From Aliidongia sp035943795 (GTDB lineage Bacteria; Pseudomonadota; Alphaproteobacteria; ATCC43930; CGMCC-115725): a stretch of 64,000 nucleotides of DNA. The notes beneath the pieces were generated by a model. The model ran no database searches and was not told the DNA's origin. It saw only the letters and a program-made list of their open reading frames with translations. The stretch covers positions 44,110 to 108,109 of the forward strand of contig NZ_DASZBY010000036.1 in assembly GCF_035943795.1 (NCBI RefSeq). Direction: 5' to 3'. Shown piece by piece: positions 6,955-14,222 of the stretch. Both the position numbers and the translations under genes were made by a program. Every line of letters starts with the position of its first letter. The stretch's first letter is position 1.

Positions 6955-7394
6955 CAGGCGACCCTCCTGGGCTGGTCGAGCATCTGGTGCACCTCGGCGA
7001 CCAGATCGTCCGCGGTCATGCCCGACAGCAGGTGCTGGCAGATCAGCCCGACGGCCTGGTCAAAGAATCTGCGGAAATCGTCCTGCGGCATCGAGGCGAA
7101 GGAGATCGAATTCGGAACCGGCACCGTCGATCCGTTCGGCATGCGCATGATGTCGTAGAAGCCGAGAGCGATCTTGAGTGCGACGAGCAGCTTCTCCGGC
7201 GTTTCGAATTCTGTGGCGCCGGCGACCTTGGTCAGCAACGCGAAGAAAAGGCGGTGCTGGTCGACCGATCGGGGCCGGTGCAGTTTCACCAGCACCCGAT
7301 CGCCGATCTTGACCTTCGCCAGAAGGTCGGAAGCGTGCCCATCGACGGGGATCAGCCCCGCTTCCGTGCGCTTCATGACGAGGGTCGTTTCCAT
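6954..7394 (-). CDS. DUF1367-like phage protein
   Basis: 146 residues. It opens with METTLVMKRTEAGLIPVD and then KIGDRVLVKLHRPRSVDQHRLFFALL, the signature of the DUF1367 family found beside recombination genes in many temperate phages. A conserved-looking FYDIMRMPNGSTVPVPNSISFASM follows. Family members have no proven activity; a NinB-like link with recombination is often suggested by gene context. It adjoins the HNH-like gene with a 1-nt overlap and the Bet gene with a 2-nt gap. Confidence 0.7.
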   Translation of the reverse strand: METTLVMKRTEAGLIPVDGHASDLLAKVKIGDRVLVKLHRPRSVDQHRLFFALLTKVAGATEFETPEKLLVALKIALGFYDIMRMPNGSTVPVPNSISFASMPQDDFRRFFDQAVGLICQHLLSGMTADDLVAEVHQMLDQPRRVA

Positions 7395-7396
7395 GG

Positions 7397-8509
7397 TCAG
7401 GGCGCCAGCATGATCGCGGCCTGGCGCTTGGCGAAGGCATCGCGCAGCTCATCGGCCATCTTGAGCGACTTGGCGTTCAGCGCCGCGAGATTGGCCTCGT
7501 TGTCATGGTCGAGGGATGCGAGTGAGGAGATGTCGCAAGCCTCCTCGATCCGGGCCTTCATGGTGTCGAGCCATCCCTTCCAGCCGAGCGGCTTCGGGTC
7601 GATCGTCAGAGACGGCTGACGCCAGAAATCATCGGGCTTCCCAGCGTCCGTTGCTTGTGCGTGGGTGGCTTGGTCCTTCGCCTTGATGGCGCTCTGGTAT
7701 AGATCTTCGAGCTCGCCGATCGAGATGTTCGATGCCGCCATTTGGGCCAGCGCGTCTTCGTTGTGCTCGAACACGGCGACGATGACATCGTCCGACTTGC
7801 CGCGCATCAAACCGCCCAGCATCGCTATTGCGCGCGGTGCCGGCCATTCCCCGGCAATCTCCCCATGCTCGTCGATGATGGTCAGCGTCGGATACGACGG
7901 CGCCGTGTTGTCGACGAAATCGGAGCGCTGCGGACGAGCAACCGCCTGTTGGGCACCGGGCGAGATGTCGATAATCTTTTCGGCTTCATCCGGATCCATG
8001 ATGCCGGCGAAGCCGAAGGCGACGCGCGCGCACTGGATCAGCGCCTTATGCCGAAGCATCCGGTTCGCCATCTTCCACGGCTCGGTTTGGCGCACGCATT
8101 CCGACAGGTATTCCGTGACGATGGTCGGCCTGCTGCGGTCCTTGCGCCAGATCGTGCAGGTGCAGGAGAACAGCTTCTTCTGATCGTCCAGATCCTCGCG
8201 GAATTCCATGCCGTCGAACTGCGGATGCTGGTTCACCTTCTTGATCCACCCGTCGACACTGACGATCGGCTGAATGCCGCCGCCGCGCTTCGGGTAAGCG
8301 AATATTTCCTTGGTCAATGGGTTCAGGTCGTGCTCGTTCGCCACGAGCAGAAAGGCGGCGAACTCCTCGCGGGTCGGCGGTTGCTGATTATTGCCGGCCG
8401 GCATGCAGGTGGCGCGCACAGTGGCCTCGAATGCCTGGGGCTCCATGCCGTAGCGGGTCGCCATGGTGATCAGAATGGAGCGCGGTGGCGTGATGGTCGC
8501 GACGGACAT
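7397..8509 (-). CDS. bet: Single-strand annealing protein, RecT/Bet family
   Basis: 370 residues from the ATG at 8509 (MSVATITPPRS). The first 200 residues carry the Bet/RecT fold: REEFAAFLLVANEHDLNPLTKEIFAYPKRGGGIQPIVSVDGWIKKV is a classic Bet block, given here in pieces, followed by CTCTIWRKDR and WKMANRMLRHKALIQCARVAFGF. These proteins anneal complementary single strands in phage recombination. The C-terminal 170 residues are a less conserved helical extension. No lambda-exo-like nuclease was recognised; the next gene upstream encodes a coiled-coil protein that may be its partner. Confidence 0.9.
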   Translation of the reverse strand: MSVATITPPRSILITMATRYGMEPQAFEATVRATCMPAGNNQQPPTREEFAAFLLVANEHDLNPLTKEIFAYPKRGGGIQPIVSVDGWIKKVNQHPQFDGMEFREDLDDQKKLFSCTCTIWRKDRSRPTIVTEYLSECVRQTEPWKMANRMLRHKALIQCARVAFGFAGIMDPDEAEKIIDISPGAQQAVARPQRSDFVDNTAPSYPTLTIIDEHGEIAGEWPAPRAIAMLGGLMRGKSDDVIVAVFEHNEDALAQMAASNISIGELEDLYQSAIKAKDQATHAQATDAGKPDDFWRQPSLTIDPKPLGWKGWLDTMKARIEEACDISSLASLDHDNEANLAALNAKSLKMADELRDAFAKRQAAIMLAP

Positions 8510-8519
8510 GGAGCGTTCC

Positions 8520-9431
8520 TCAGCGGATGACGGTGGTCGAAGATTCGGTGACGGTGGCGCCGGGAAGATCACGGACGCCCGCCCGAACCTGCCGGTCGAA
8601 GATCTTCTGGACGGCATCGCGCACTGCGGCTTCGTCGATTTTTCGGGCGTGGCGGATCGCGGCGGTCAGATCGATGATTTCTGCGGTGAACACCTTCCGG
8701 CCCGATGCCTTGATGCCGTAATCGGACGCGATCGGGGCCGCCGTCGTGGCTTGGGCCTGGCGCACAAGTTCTTCGGCGGCGTCCCGGGCGTTGCGGTTAT
8801 CGATCTCGGCCTGCAGGGCGCGCTGGCGCGCTGCGGCGTTCTCGCTGTCGATCTTTGCCTGCGCCTGGGCGGCCTCGCGCTGGGCCTGTTCCCGCGCGGC
8901 GCGGTCCTCGCTGGCCGCAGCCTCGCGCTGCGCCTTCTCCATCAGGCGCTGGGCTTCGTCCCGCTCGCGCTGGGCCTGCGCTTCGGCGGCGATCCGGGCA
9001 CGCTCTGCGGCCTCGGCCGCCTCGCGCTGGCGCCGGGCTTCTTCCTCGAGCCGGCGACGTTCGGCCGCCGCCTTCGCCTCTTCCTCGCGACGGAACTGAT
9101 CGATCATCTTGACGACCCTGTCGGCCGCCTCGACGACCGGCGCGGCCAGGGCCTGGAAATGCCGATCGACCGTCCGGCCATCCTCCAGAAACGGCTCCTT
9201 GCGGACCTTCCGCGTCTCGTCGATCTTCTTGGCATGCTCCTTGAGCATCTTCGCGAGCGTGGTCGCCCGGCCGGCGGTGTCGGCGTCGGAGACCTTGGCG
9301 CGTTCGGTGGCGGCAACCAATTCGTTCGACCGGGCGGCAAGGCCGCTGGTCTCTTCGGTCAGCATCTCGGACAGCGGCGCGGCGCCGGAATTGTGGCCAA
9401 TAGTCGGGGAAATCTTGGGCAGGGCGGACAT
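8520..9431 (-). CDS. Long coiled-coil protein next to Bet
   Basis: 303 residues from the ATG at 9431, which has AGGAGG 8 nt upstream. After a non-repetitive N-terminus (about residues 1-125, with TVDRHFQALAAPVVEAADRV), residues of about 130-230 form a very long charged helix rich in Glu, Ala, Arg and Gln (RREEEAKAAAERRRLEEEAR). A small C-terminal domain follows (YGIKASGRKVFTAEIIDLTA). The arrangement resembles phage proteins that pair with single-strand annealing proteins, but no enzyme motif is visible; composition also recalls TolA-like spacers. Confidence 0.65.
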   Translation of the reverse strand: MSALPKISPTIGHNSGAAPLSEMLTEETSGLAARSNELVAATERAKVSDADTAGRATTLAKMLKEHAKKIDETRKVRKEPFLEDGRTVDRHFQALAAPVVEAADRVVKMIDQFRREEEAKAAAERRRLEEEARRQREAAEAAERARIAAEAQAQRERDEAQRLMEKAQREAAASEDRAAREQAQREAAQAQAKIDSENAAARQRALQAEIDNRNARDAAEELVRQAQATTAAPIASDYGIKASGRKVFTAEIIDLTAAIRHARKIDEAAVRDAVQKIFDRQVRAGVRDLPGATVTESSTTVIR

Positions 9432-9443
9432 GTTCAATTCCTC

Positions 9444-9611
9444 CTATTCGTCGATGTCGTCGAAAATCGAGCGATTGCCGCGCTCGTCGAGTAGCGTTCC
9501 ATCCGATGCCCAAAGCGGGCTGCCGTTCGAATGCTTCTGATCCCGCCAGCCCGGATGAACCTCATCAAGACGCGCTGCTTTTTCGGCGATTTCCTGTTCG
9601 GAATTGGACAT
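9444..9611 (-). CDS. 55-residue phage protein
   Basis: Small acidic protein (MSNSEQEIAEKAARLDEV at the start, SIFDDIDE at the end) with GAGGAGGAAAG upstream of the ATG. It lies alone between the coiled-coil gene and the next operon gene, with short gaps on both sides. No recognised motif. Confidence 0.5.
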   Translation of the reverse strand: MSNSEQEIAEKAARLDEVHPGWRDQKHSNGSPLWASDGTLLDERGNRSIFDDIDE

Positions 9612-9623
9612 ATTCTTTCCTCC

Positions 9624-9989
9624 TCAGAAGGGCAGCGGGATTGCAGACATCTCGACGCGCTGCTTGGGGTTGGCTTCGGGCGAAGACGGCGCGAACTCGG
9701 AAGCCCATCTCCGATCCGCCAGCAGAAATTCGTATTCCGATCGGTCCAGCGGCCGGCCGAGCAGCAGGTGCGGCCGCACTGCAGGCGAGCAGTAGTCGGG
9801 CTCTTCCGTATCGGGCTTGTTGATCCAGATCGACCACATCGGCGATCGGTCCAGCGTCTCGCCGGTGAGCGGATCCCGCGAAGGTCCGTATGCGACCTTG
9901 CACGCGACCTCGACCGCCCCCTTGCGCATGCGAACCGCATAGAGGCCCGGCGCATCATGGGCGTAGACGAGAGTCGATCCCGTCTTCAC
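9624..9989 (-). CDS. Hypothetical phage protein
   Basis: 121 residues, starting at a GTG that overlaps the upstream stop (GTGA). It contains AYGPSRDPLTGETLDRSPMW, a motif seen in hypothetical proteins of rhizobial and related phages, then RPHLLLGRPLDRSEYEFLL. No enzyme signature and no membrane segment. The longer in-frame extension upstream overlaps two other genes and is rejected. Confidence 0.55.
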   Translation of the reverse strand: MKTGSTLVYAHDAPGLYAVRMRKGAVEVACKVAYGPSRDPLTGETLDRSPMWSIWINKPDTEEPDYCSPAVRPHLLLGRPLDRSEYEFLLADRRWASEFAPSSPEANPKQRVEMSAIPLPF

Positions 9990-10135
9990 CGCCCGATCCC
10001 CGCCATCTGCACGATCTCCCGGGCGATCCAGCAGACGAACACTGCGGAGACCAGGGATAGGGACAGCTTCTCGATGAGGCTGGGCTTCTGACGGTCGAGC
10101 CAGGAGGCTTCGTCGGGGGTGCGGAGGTCGGTCAT
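9986..10135 (-). CDS. Small one-TM protein
   Basis: 49 residues (MTDLRTPDEASWLDRQKPSL at the start), with one C-terminal hydrophobic helix (LSLSLVSAVFVCWIAREI). ATGA overlap upstream and GTGA overlap downstream fix both ends. Unknown role. Confidence 0.5.
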   Translation of the reverse strand: MTDLRTPDEASWLDRQKPSLIEKLSLSLVSAVFVCWIAREIVQMAGIGR

Positions 10136-10296
10136 GGCGAGGGGAAACCTTCCGGATTGTGGCAGGTCGGGCATTCTCGGAAATGCGGATCACCTCGACC
10201 GAGGCCGTAGCATTCCCAGCCGCCGCCCTCGCAGGCGGCGCAGACCGCTGGCTCTGCCTGGGCCGGACGTGGCAAGCGGATCTCGTCGGCGATCAT
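10132..10296 (-). CDS. 54-residue cysteine-rich zinc-finger protein
   Basis: Contains CAACEGGGWEC (residues 19-29) and CPTCHN (42-47), a four-cysteine knuckle likely to bind zinc. Start at 10296 within an ATGA overlap of the upstream gene; stop overlaps the next start by 4 nt. One of several such small proteins in this prophage. Confidence 0.6.
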   Translation of the reverse strand: MIADEIRLPRPAQAEPAVCAACEGGGWECYGLGRGDPHFRECPTCHNPEGFPSP

Positions 10297-10424
10297 AATT
10301 TCCACCCAAAGCCATGCACGCTGATGAGGACGCCGAAGACCGCGACCACCAGGGCCGGGCCGTACCATTCCCGGACGACCTGGCGCATGCGGGACCGATG
10401 ACGGCGGGTGCGGTTGGTCACCAT
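10293..10424 (-). CDS. 43-residue basic one-TM protein
   Basis: A strongly basic N-terminus (TNRTRRHRSRMRQVVR) is followed by one hydrophobic helix (PALVVAVFGVLISVHGF). The stop overlaps the next start. The start at 10424 overlaps the upstream 35-residue gene by 7 nt. Confidence 0.5.
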   Translation of the reverse strand: MVTNRTRRHRSRMRQVVREWYGPALVVAVFGVLISVHGFGWKL

Positions 10425-10525
10425 TGGTCGTCCATCCACTTGTCGGATTCCGCCTTGGTCATGGTCTCCGAGGGCTCGTCCATACGGGTGAGCCAGAGCC
10501 AGAGGCGAGTGAGGAGGCGCTTCAT
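10418..10525 (-). CDS. 35-residue hypothetical peptide
   Basis: Begins MKRLLTRLWLWLTRMDEP and ends DKWMDDQW. Basic amphipathic first half, acidic second half. It starts at an ATGA overlap with the XRE regulator gene and runs into the next gene, consistent with coupled translation in the operon. Evidence is positional only. Confidence 0.4.
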   Translation of the reverse strand: MKRLLTRLWLWLTRMDEPSETMTKAESDKWMDDQW

Positions 10526-10941
10526 TCCGCGGCACTCCTGAACTCGACCGCATCCCGCTCCCGCATGCGCTCATGGGCGGCGTAGAGGCCGTCGCGGATC
10601 TCGGTCATCCATTCGCTGTCGCCCGGCGCCAGGAAGTCCTTGTTCTCGATCATCGCGAGGTCGTAGCGCAGGTCGTCGATCTCGGCCTGGATCGGGTCGG
10701 ACGATCGCGTCGGGACGAATTTCGGCAGCAGCTTCGGCGCCGGGAAGACCTGATTGGCGAGTGTCTTGATGTTGGTGTCGAGCGCCGCCGCAATGCCGAC
10801 CAGGTAGTCGAGCCGTGGCAAGCGCGTGCCGGCCTCGTATTCCTTCAGCAGCTTGCAGGGGATCGCGGCGGCCTTCGCCAGATGTGCCTGGGAGAGACCC
10901 TTGCGGGCTCGCAGGATGGCGATGCTGTTGAGGGCGCTCAC
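10522..10941 (-). CDS. XRE-family helix-turn-helix regulator
   Basis: 139 residues with an N-terminal HTH_3-type domain: SIAILRARKGLSQAHLAKAA, then CKLLKEYEAGTRLPRLDYLV. The C-terminal half is a short helical tail without a peptidase motif. It is inside the early minus-strand operon, not in the immunity region, so it may regulate the operon itself or host genes. Both ends overlap neighbours by 4 nt. Confidence 0.7.
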   Translation of the reverse strand: MSALNSIAILRARKGLSQAHLAKAAAIPCKLLKEYEAGTRLPRLDYLVGIAAALDTNIKTLANQVFPAPKLLPKFVPTRSSDPIQAEIDDLRYDLAMIENKDFLAPGDSEWMTEIRDGLYAAHERMRERDAVEFRSAAE

Positions 10942-11252
10942 GACCGGCCCTCGGCTTTGGCGATGGCGGCGCGCGCGGCCGTGAGCGCCTCACGCCAAAC
11001 ATCCATCGTGTCGCCCTGGTCGGTGATGTCGACCAGTTCTTTGATCGCGGCGAGCAGATCCGGCGCGGCTGCGATCAGGTCGGCATTCGCCAACGCCTCG
11101 TCATGCTGTTCAGCGGGCCAATCCGACGCATCGAAGATATCGATGCTGACAGAATGGCTGCCAGGACGACGAAATCTTGGCCTGGTCTCGATGCCATTGA
11201 CGAGACCGTCATCATTCGACCAAGGCCCCGGCGTGTGCTTCGCGACGCTCAC
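10938..11252 (-). CDS. Small conserved phage protein (HTPGPW family)
   Basis: 104 residues with AKHTPGPWSNDDG near the start and NADLIAAAPDLLAAIKELVD in the second half. This pairing is very common in small proteins of temperate phages, with no known activity. The start is a GTG within a GTGA overlap with the upstream stop. Confidence 0.65.
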   Translation of the reverse strand: MSVAKHTPGPWSNDDGLVNGIETRPRFRRPGSHSVSIDIFDASDWPAEQHDEALANADLIAAAPDLLAAIKELVDITDQGDTMDVWREALTAARAAIAKAEGRS

Positions 11253-11464
11253 GACAGCCACCACCAGACAAACCCGACGATGCAGGCCATCAGCGCGAGG
11301 ATCCGCCCCGCCGCGACATCGGCCGCGCGCTGGGTCGCCGCCGCCATCTCGTCTTCCGCGCCGTCGGCCATGACATCGCTATCGGGCCATTCCGAGAGCA
11401 GGGTGAAGCCGTTGCTCCCATCGGAGACGGGCTCGCAGATATAGGGGGTGCGAGGGGCCATCAT
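11249..11464 (-). CDS. Small membrane-anchored protein
   Basis: 71 residues from the ATG pair at 11464 to 11459; the first forms an ATGA overlap with the upstream stop. The N-terminus is soluble (TPYICEPVSDGSNGFTLLSE), and the C-terminus is a hydrophobic helix with a Trp cluster (ILALMACIVGFVWWWLS). Probably an inner-membrane protein with its C-terminus in or across the membrane. Confidence 0.5.
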   Translation of the reverse strand: MMAPRTPYICEPVSDGSNGFTLLSEWPDSDVMADGAEDEMAAATQRAADVAAGRILALMACIVGFVWWWLS

Positions 11465-11739
11465 GCGGCCTCCACGCCGAGGGTTGCCGCGATCAGATCG
11501 GGCGTCCAGTTGGCGAGCGGCAGGCTGGAGATGTAGGACAGGGCCTCGTCGTAGGTCTTGAACCACACGGAGTCGCTGGCAGAGATCCCGCGCTTGTAGA
11601 CGCCGATACCGCGGGTCCCCATGGAGACGAGGGCCTTCTTGTAGCCCTTCTCCTTCATCGCCCCCAGCATGTCGGTCTGGTATCGGGTCAGCGTGGTCAT
11701 CGCATCGGCGACGCGGAGGGATTCGGCGGACGGGATCAT
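11461..11739 (-). CDS. First gene of the leftward early operon
   Basis: 92 residues from the ATG at 11739; a GTG at 11754 would add 5 residues. It has TTLTRYQTDMLGAMKEKGYKKALVSMGTRG, quoted in part, and a C-terminal WTPDLIAATLGVE. No family recognised. It directly follows the operator-controlled leftward promoter, the position occupied by N-like or other early regulators in lambda-like phages, but nothing in the sequence shows antitermination. Confidence 0.5.
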   Translation of the reverse strand: MIPSAESLRVADAMTTLTRYQTDMLGAMKEKGYKKALVSMGTRGIGVYKRGISASDSVWFKTYDEALSYISSLPLANWTPDLIAATLGVEAA

Positions 11740-11785
11740 CTTCGTGTGCCTCACATCGGAGCGCCGGTGCGCTGGGGATGAGAGG

Positions 11786-11830
11786 ATATTGCGATAATCG
11801 CAATTAGAATGTCAATGCGTTTTTCGCAAT
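11786..11830 (-). promoter_or_regulatory. Leftward early promoter with two repressor operators (PL/OL-like)
   Basis: On the minus strand TTGACA (11815-11810) is followed after 18 bp by CAATAT (11791-11786). The 17-bp palindrome ATTGCGATAATCGCAAT (11788..11804) fills most of the spacer and the -10. A second, weaker copy, ATGCGTTTTTCGCAA, lies at 11815..11829, centre to centre 26 bp away and overlapping the -35 edge. The same palindrome occurs in the rightward promoter, so one repressor probably controls both. Confidence 0.75.
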
Positions 11831-11888
11831 TTAATTCGCGCAGGTTTTGCGGGAACATGGAGCCACTGTTATCTCAGAGGTTCTCAGC

Positions 11889-12350
11889 ATGATCATCAAC
11901 GGTGTCTATGCGATGCCGCGACCCACTTTGCGCGGAGCGGCCTTCCTGGCCTTTCTCAATCCAATGACCGAAACAGCCGCAGATGCGCCATGGGCGCGCA
12001 TCTCCTCATATCCAGCAGAAGTGGCCTTCGGCTACGCGGCCGGTTTCTTATCTCAAGGGGCGGTAAAGGGGCTCATTCTTGGAATTGTTGTTTACTGGAT
12101 TGGCAGGCTTCTGGTGAGATTAAAACCAAAATTCCCAAATAATTTCGCCAAAATAGTCGGAAAAGGAGTTTATTTTATCGCCATAGCTCTCGGATTTTAC
12201 GTTGCTGCCATGGCAGTAAGTATGATTATATTTATGTTTAACAACAATGATTCGTCCATTGTTGGAATTTACAGCGTATCTCTTTTAATACAGATAGGTT
12301 TTTGGTACTGGTTTCTTGGCGCTGGAGTAAAATATTTTATTAGCAAATGA
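11889..12350 (+). CDS. AT-rich membrane protein, likely moron
   Basis: 153 residues from the ATG at 11889 (AGAGG 8 nt upstream); the upstream TTG at 11847 is less likely. After an N-terminal region with no classic signal peptide it has three or four membrane segments (VKGLILGIVVYWIGRLL; YFIAIALGFYVAAMAVSMII; VSLLIQIGFWYWFLGAGV). The 3' two thirds are clearly AT-richer than the neighbours and use A/T-ending codons. It is convergent with the repressor gene and ends 3 bp from it. This is the position of lysogenic-conversion or superinfection-exclusion genes; that role is inferred. Confidence 0.6.
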   Translation: MIINGVYAMPRPTLRGAAFLAFLNPMTETAADAPWARISSYPAEVAFGYAAGFLSQGAVKGLILGIVVYWIGRLLVRLKPKFPNNFAKIVGKGVYFIAIALGFYVAAMAVSMIIFMFNNNDSSIVGIYSVSLLIQIGFWYWFLGAGVKYFISK

Positions 12351-12353
12351 CAT

Positions 12354-13046
12354 TTAAGCGTCACCACCAAGCACAACGCGATGTTTAGATAATATCTGTG
12401 AAGACTCTAGTTTAATTTCTTTTGACGGATTGAATTGGCTAAGTATTAGAATTCCTCCGCCTTCCCGGACGAAGCGCTTCACCAATGCGCGCGGTGGCTC
12501 GCCATCAGCTTTCGGCTTGATCTGCACCACTACGAAGCAGCCTGGCACCACAGCTTTTCCAGGATGAACATACAATGTCTCGCCGGGCATGTATCGAGGG
12601 ACCATGGAGGTTCCCGCCACGTAGACCGCATAGGCCTCGGCGGACCCTGTAAGGATGCTCGGACGCTCGATGATATCAAGAGTTTGCCCGTTCATCTCGA
12701 ACCAGTCGTCTTCACCTCCGACAGCTCGGCCGCGCACGGGCAAATCTTTGGCGAGGCCTCCTAGGCGGTAAGGTGATTGTTCGGCGGCGGTAGTTTTGTT
12801 CACGCCGCGCTTTCCGTTTTTGGTCGGAACATAGGGATCGATGGCTTCACCTGGCGGTCCGTACATCACGTACTCAAGCGGTACCTGCAGAAAGTCGGAT
12901 ACCAGAATAGGCTCACGCCCTTTCAATTGACGCATGCCACCGATCATCCGGTTCACGCCGGACGGCTCAATACCCAACACCGCCGCCATCTCAGCCTGCG
13001 TCTTATTGAGTTCCTGCAGGCGCTTCAAAATCCACTTCCTATTCAT
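12354..13046 (-). CDS. CI-like repressor with S24 peptidase domain
   Basis: 230 residues from the ATG at 13046. Residues of about 1-60 form a helix-turn-helix domain (KTQAEMAAVLGIEPSGVNRM). The C-terminal half is an S24 LexA/CI-type autoprotease: Ser147 in AGTSMVPRY and Lys190 in ALVKRF are the likely dyad. Around residues 107-111 the sequence is RAVGGEDD; there is no standard Ala-Gly cleavage pair, so the scissile bond may lie at Val-Gly or Gly-Gly. The gene sits between the two operator clusters and starts 12 bp from the nearest operator, which fits autoregulation. DNA damage with RecA would be the expected inducer. Confidence 0.9.
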   Translation of the reverse strand: MNRKWILKRLQELNKTQAEMAAVLGIEPSGVNRMIGGMRQLKGREPILVSDFLQVPLEYVMYGPPGEAIDPYVPTKNGKRGVNKTTAAEQSPYRLGGLAKDLPVRGRAVGGEDDWFEMNGQTLDIIERPSILTGSAEAYAVYVAGTSMVPRYMPGETLYVHPGKAVVPGCFVVVQIKPKADGEPPRALVKRFVREGGGILILSQFNPSKEIKLESSQILSKHRVVLGGDA

Positions 13047-13057
13047 GGCTTCCAGTG

Positions 13058-13141
13058 TTGCGGGATTCGCAAAATTTGTCCGTTGCGAAGATCGCAAGTT
13101 TCTCTTGACGGCGAGATTGCGATTATCGCAATATTACGGCC
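13058..13141 (+). promoter_or_regulatory. Rightward promoter with three operators (PR/OR-like)
   Basis: Three sites share TTGCGA-N3-TCGCAA: 13058..13072 (one mismatch), 13083..13097 (perfect) and 13117..13131, inside the perfect 17-bp palindrome ATTGCGATTATCGCAAT. TTGACG (13105..13110) and CAATAT (13129..13134), 18 bp apart, form the rightward promoter, with the third operator filling the spacer. The predicted start of transcription is about 13141, directly at the ATG of the Cro-like gene. The sites nearer the repressor gene probably control its own transcription. Confidence 0.8.
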
Positions 13142-13390
13142 ATGAAAGCTCCAGCCGAAATTGTCATCGAAAAGCTGGGCGGCCATCAGGCCGTCGCATC
13201 GATCTTGGGGATTCACGTTTCACAAATATTCCGATGGACCTACCCGACCGAGCGCGGAGGAACGGGCGGTTTCGTGCCGACGAAGCATCAGCAACCGCTT
13301 CTTGATTTTTCGCGACGAAAAGGGAAGGGGCTTGAACCTGGAGATTTTTTTCTCACGGCCGACCGCGTACCTAGCGGAGCCGCAGCATGA
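13142..13390 (+). CDS. Cro-like helix-turn-helix protein
   Basis: 82 residues beginning MKAPAEIVIEKLGGHQAVAS, then ILGIHVSQIFRWTYP. This is the short HTH seen in YdaS/Cro-type phage regulators that carry a recognition helix followed by Trp. A PTKHQQPLLDF motif follows, common in this family. It is the first gene of the rightward operon and is divergent from the repressor. There is no Shine-Dalgarno sequence: the ATG coincides with the predicted transcription start, so the message may be leaderless. Confidence 0.75.
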   Translation: MKAPAEIVIEKLGGHQAVASILGIHVSQIFRWTYPTERGGTGGFVPTKHQQPLLDFSRRKGKGLEPGDFFLTADRVPSGAAA

Positions 13391-13488
13391 CGACCGTCCT
13401 CTGGATCCTCGGCATCGCGATCGTCGCGGCACTGATCTTCCGTCACTGCATCAATTTCGGAGATTTCTGGGGAGGCAACTGGCCGTGA
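13387..13488 (+). CDS. 33-residue one-TM peptide
   Basis: MTTVLWILGIAIVAALIF is a single hydrophobic helix, followed by a short aromatic tail (FGDFWGGNWP). The ATG overlaps the cro-like stop (ATGA), arguing for real, coupled translation. Unknown function. Confidence 0.5.
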   Translation: MTTVLWILGIAIVAALIFRHCINFGDFWGGNWP

Positions 13489-13493
13489 CCGGA

Positions 13494-13692
13494 TCAGTCG
13501 TCCTCACGTGTGCGTGCAGGCGCACGGAGCAGCTTCGACGGCTCGTTGTCGTTGGCGCACATTCCGGCCTGCAGCTTTCGGATCAGCTCGTCGGCGAGTT
13601 CGCCCAGCGATCTGAAACCCACCCGGCGATACGGCCCGCGTCCATCCGCCAAGATTTCGCGGTCCGCATCGTCTCTGGGTTTGTCCATCTGA
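13494..13692 (-). CDS. Possible small minus-strand gene inside the rightward operon
   Basis: 65 residues starting MDKPRDDADREILADG and including SLGELADELIRKLQAGMCAN followed by DNEPS. The LGELADELIRKL helix and the ANDNEP-like string resemble small alphaproteobacterial phage proteins. GAGG lies 5 nt before the ATG. It would be transcribed against its neighbours. The plus strand offers no convincing gene here, which is the main reason for the call. Confidence 0.4.
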
Positions 13693-13743
13693 ACCTCATC
13701 CGCCGGCAGCGCTCGCCGAACGCCCTCAACATGAAGGTGTTCG

Positions 13744-14124
13744 ATGAGCATTCCAATGCGACCGGGTACGACGAGATTGCGCGCCATGTCTGACTCGATG
13801 TCGGCGGCGATCGGCCAGAGCGTGAGCCAAGCCCTGCGGTCGGCGAGGCCCAAGGACACGGCAAAGCACGTGGCGCGGGACATCGGCGCCGACGTGCGGA
13901 CGGTCGAGCGCTGGCTGGCCGGGAACGCACCGCTGGCGGGCCATCTGGCCGAGCTCGTCAAATGCTATGGCCAGCGCTTCGCCGGCATCGTCCTGGCGCC
14001 CTGCGGTTCCTGGACCGAACGCCTGCGGATGGAGGCCGAGATCGATGTCCGGATCGCCGAGGCCGACGCCATGCTGGCAGAGCTCAAGCAGATGCGTGAC
14101 GCCAGGAAGGCGGAGCCGCTGTGA
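13744..14124 (+). CDS. DNA-binding-like early protein
   Basis: 126 residues from the ATG at 13744 (GAAGG 6 nt upstream); an internal ATG at 13786 is possible. The region SARPKDTAKHVARDIGADVRTVERWLAGN is a helix-turn-helix, with a second helix bundle ending KCYGQRFAGIVLAP. A Leu-rich helix completes it (IRIAEADAMLAELKQMRD-like). It resembles early regulatory proteins that follow Cro in alphaproteobacterial prophages. It may be a CII-like or replication-control factor; nothing decides between these. Confidence 0.6.
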   Translation: MSIPMRPGTTRLRAMSDSMSAAIGQSVSQALRSARPKDTAKHVARDIGADVRTVERWLAGNAPLAGHLAELVKCYGQRFAGIVLAPCGSWTERLRMEAEIDVRIAEADAMLAELKQMRDARKAEPL

Positions 14125-14222
14125 CATGGCTCATCTCCTGGACTGCATGGGCTTTGGCCTGGATCTCCAAGCACTCCGGCTGCGCGGCCAAGTGGCTGCT
14201 GCGGCGGATACGGAAGGACTGA
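14121..14222 (+). CDS. 33-residue Trp-rich peptide
   Basis: Starts at a GTG overlapping the previous stop (GTGA). The product has Trp-rich hydrophobic stretches (MTWLISWTAWALAWI) and a basic C-terminus (LLRRIRKD), like a short membrane anchor. Support is only the coupling and composition. Confidence 0.4.
   Translation: MTWLISWTAWALAWISKHSGCAAKWLLRRIRKD

Noticed and set aside
13161..13793. 210-residue plus-strand ORF through the Cro-like gene
   Set aside because: It is a shifted frame of the Cro-like gene, with no ribosome site and low-quality composition.
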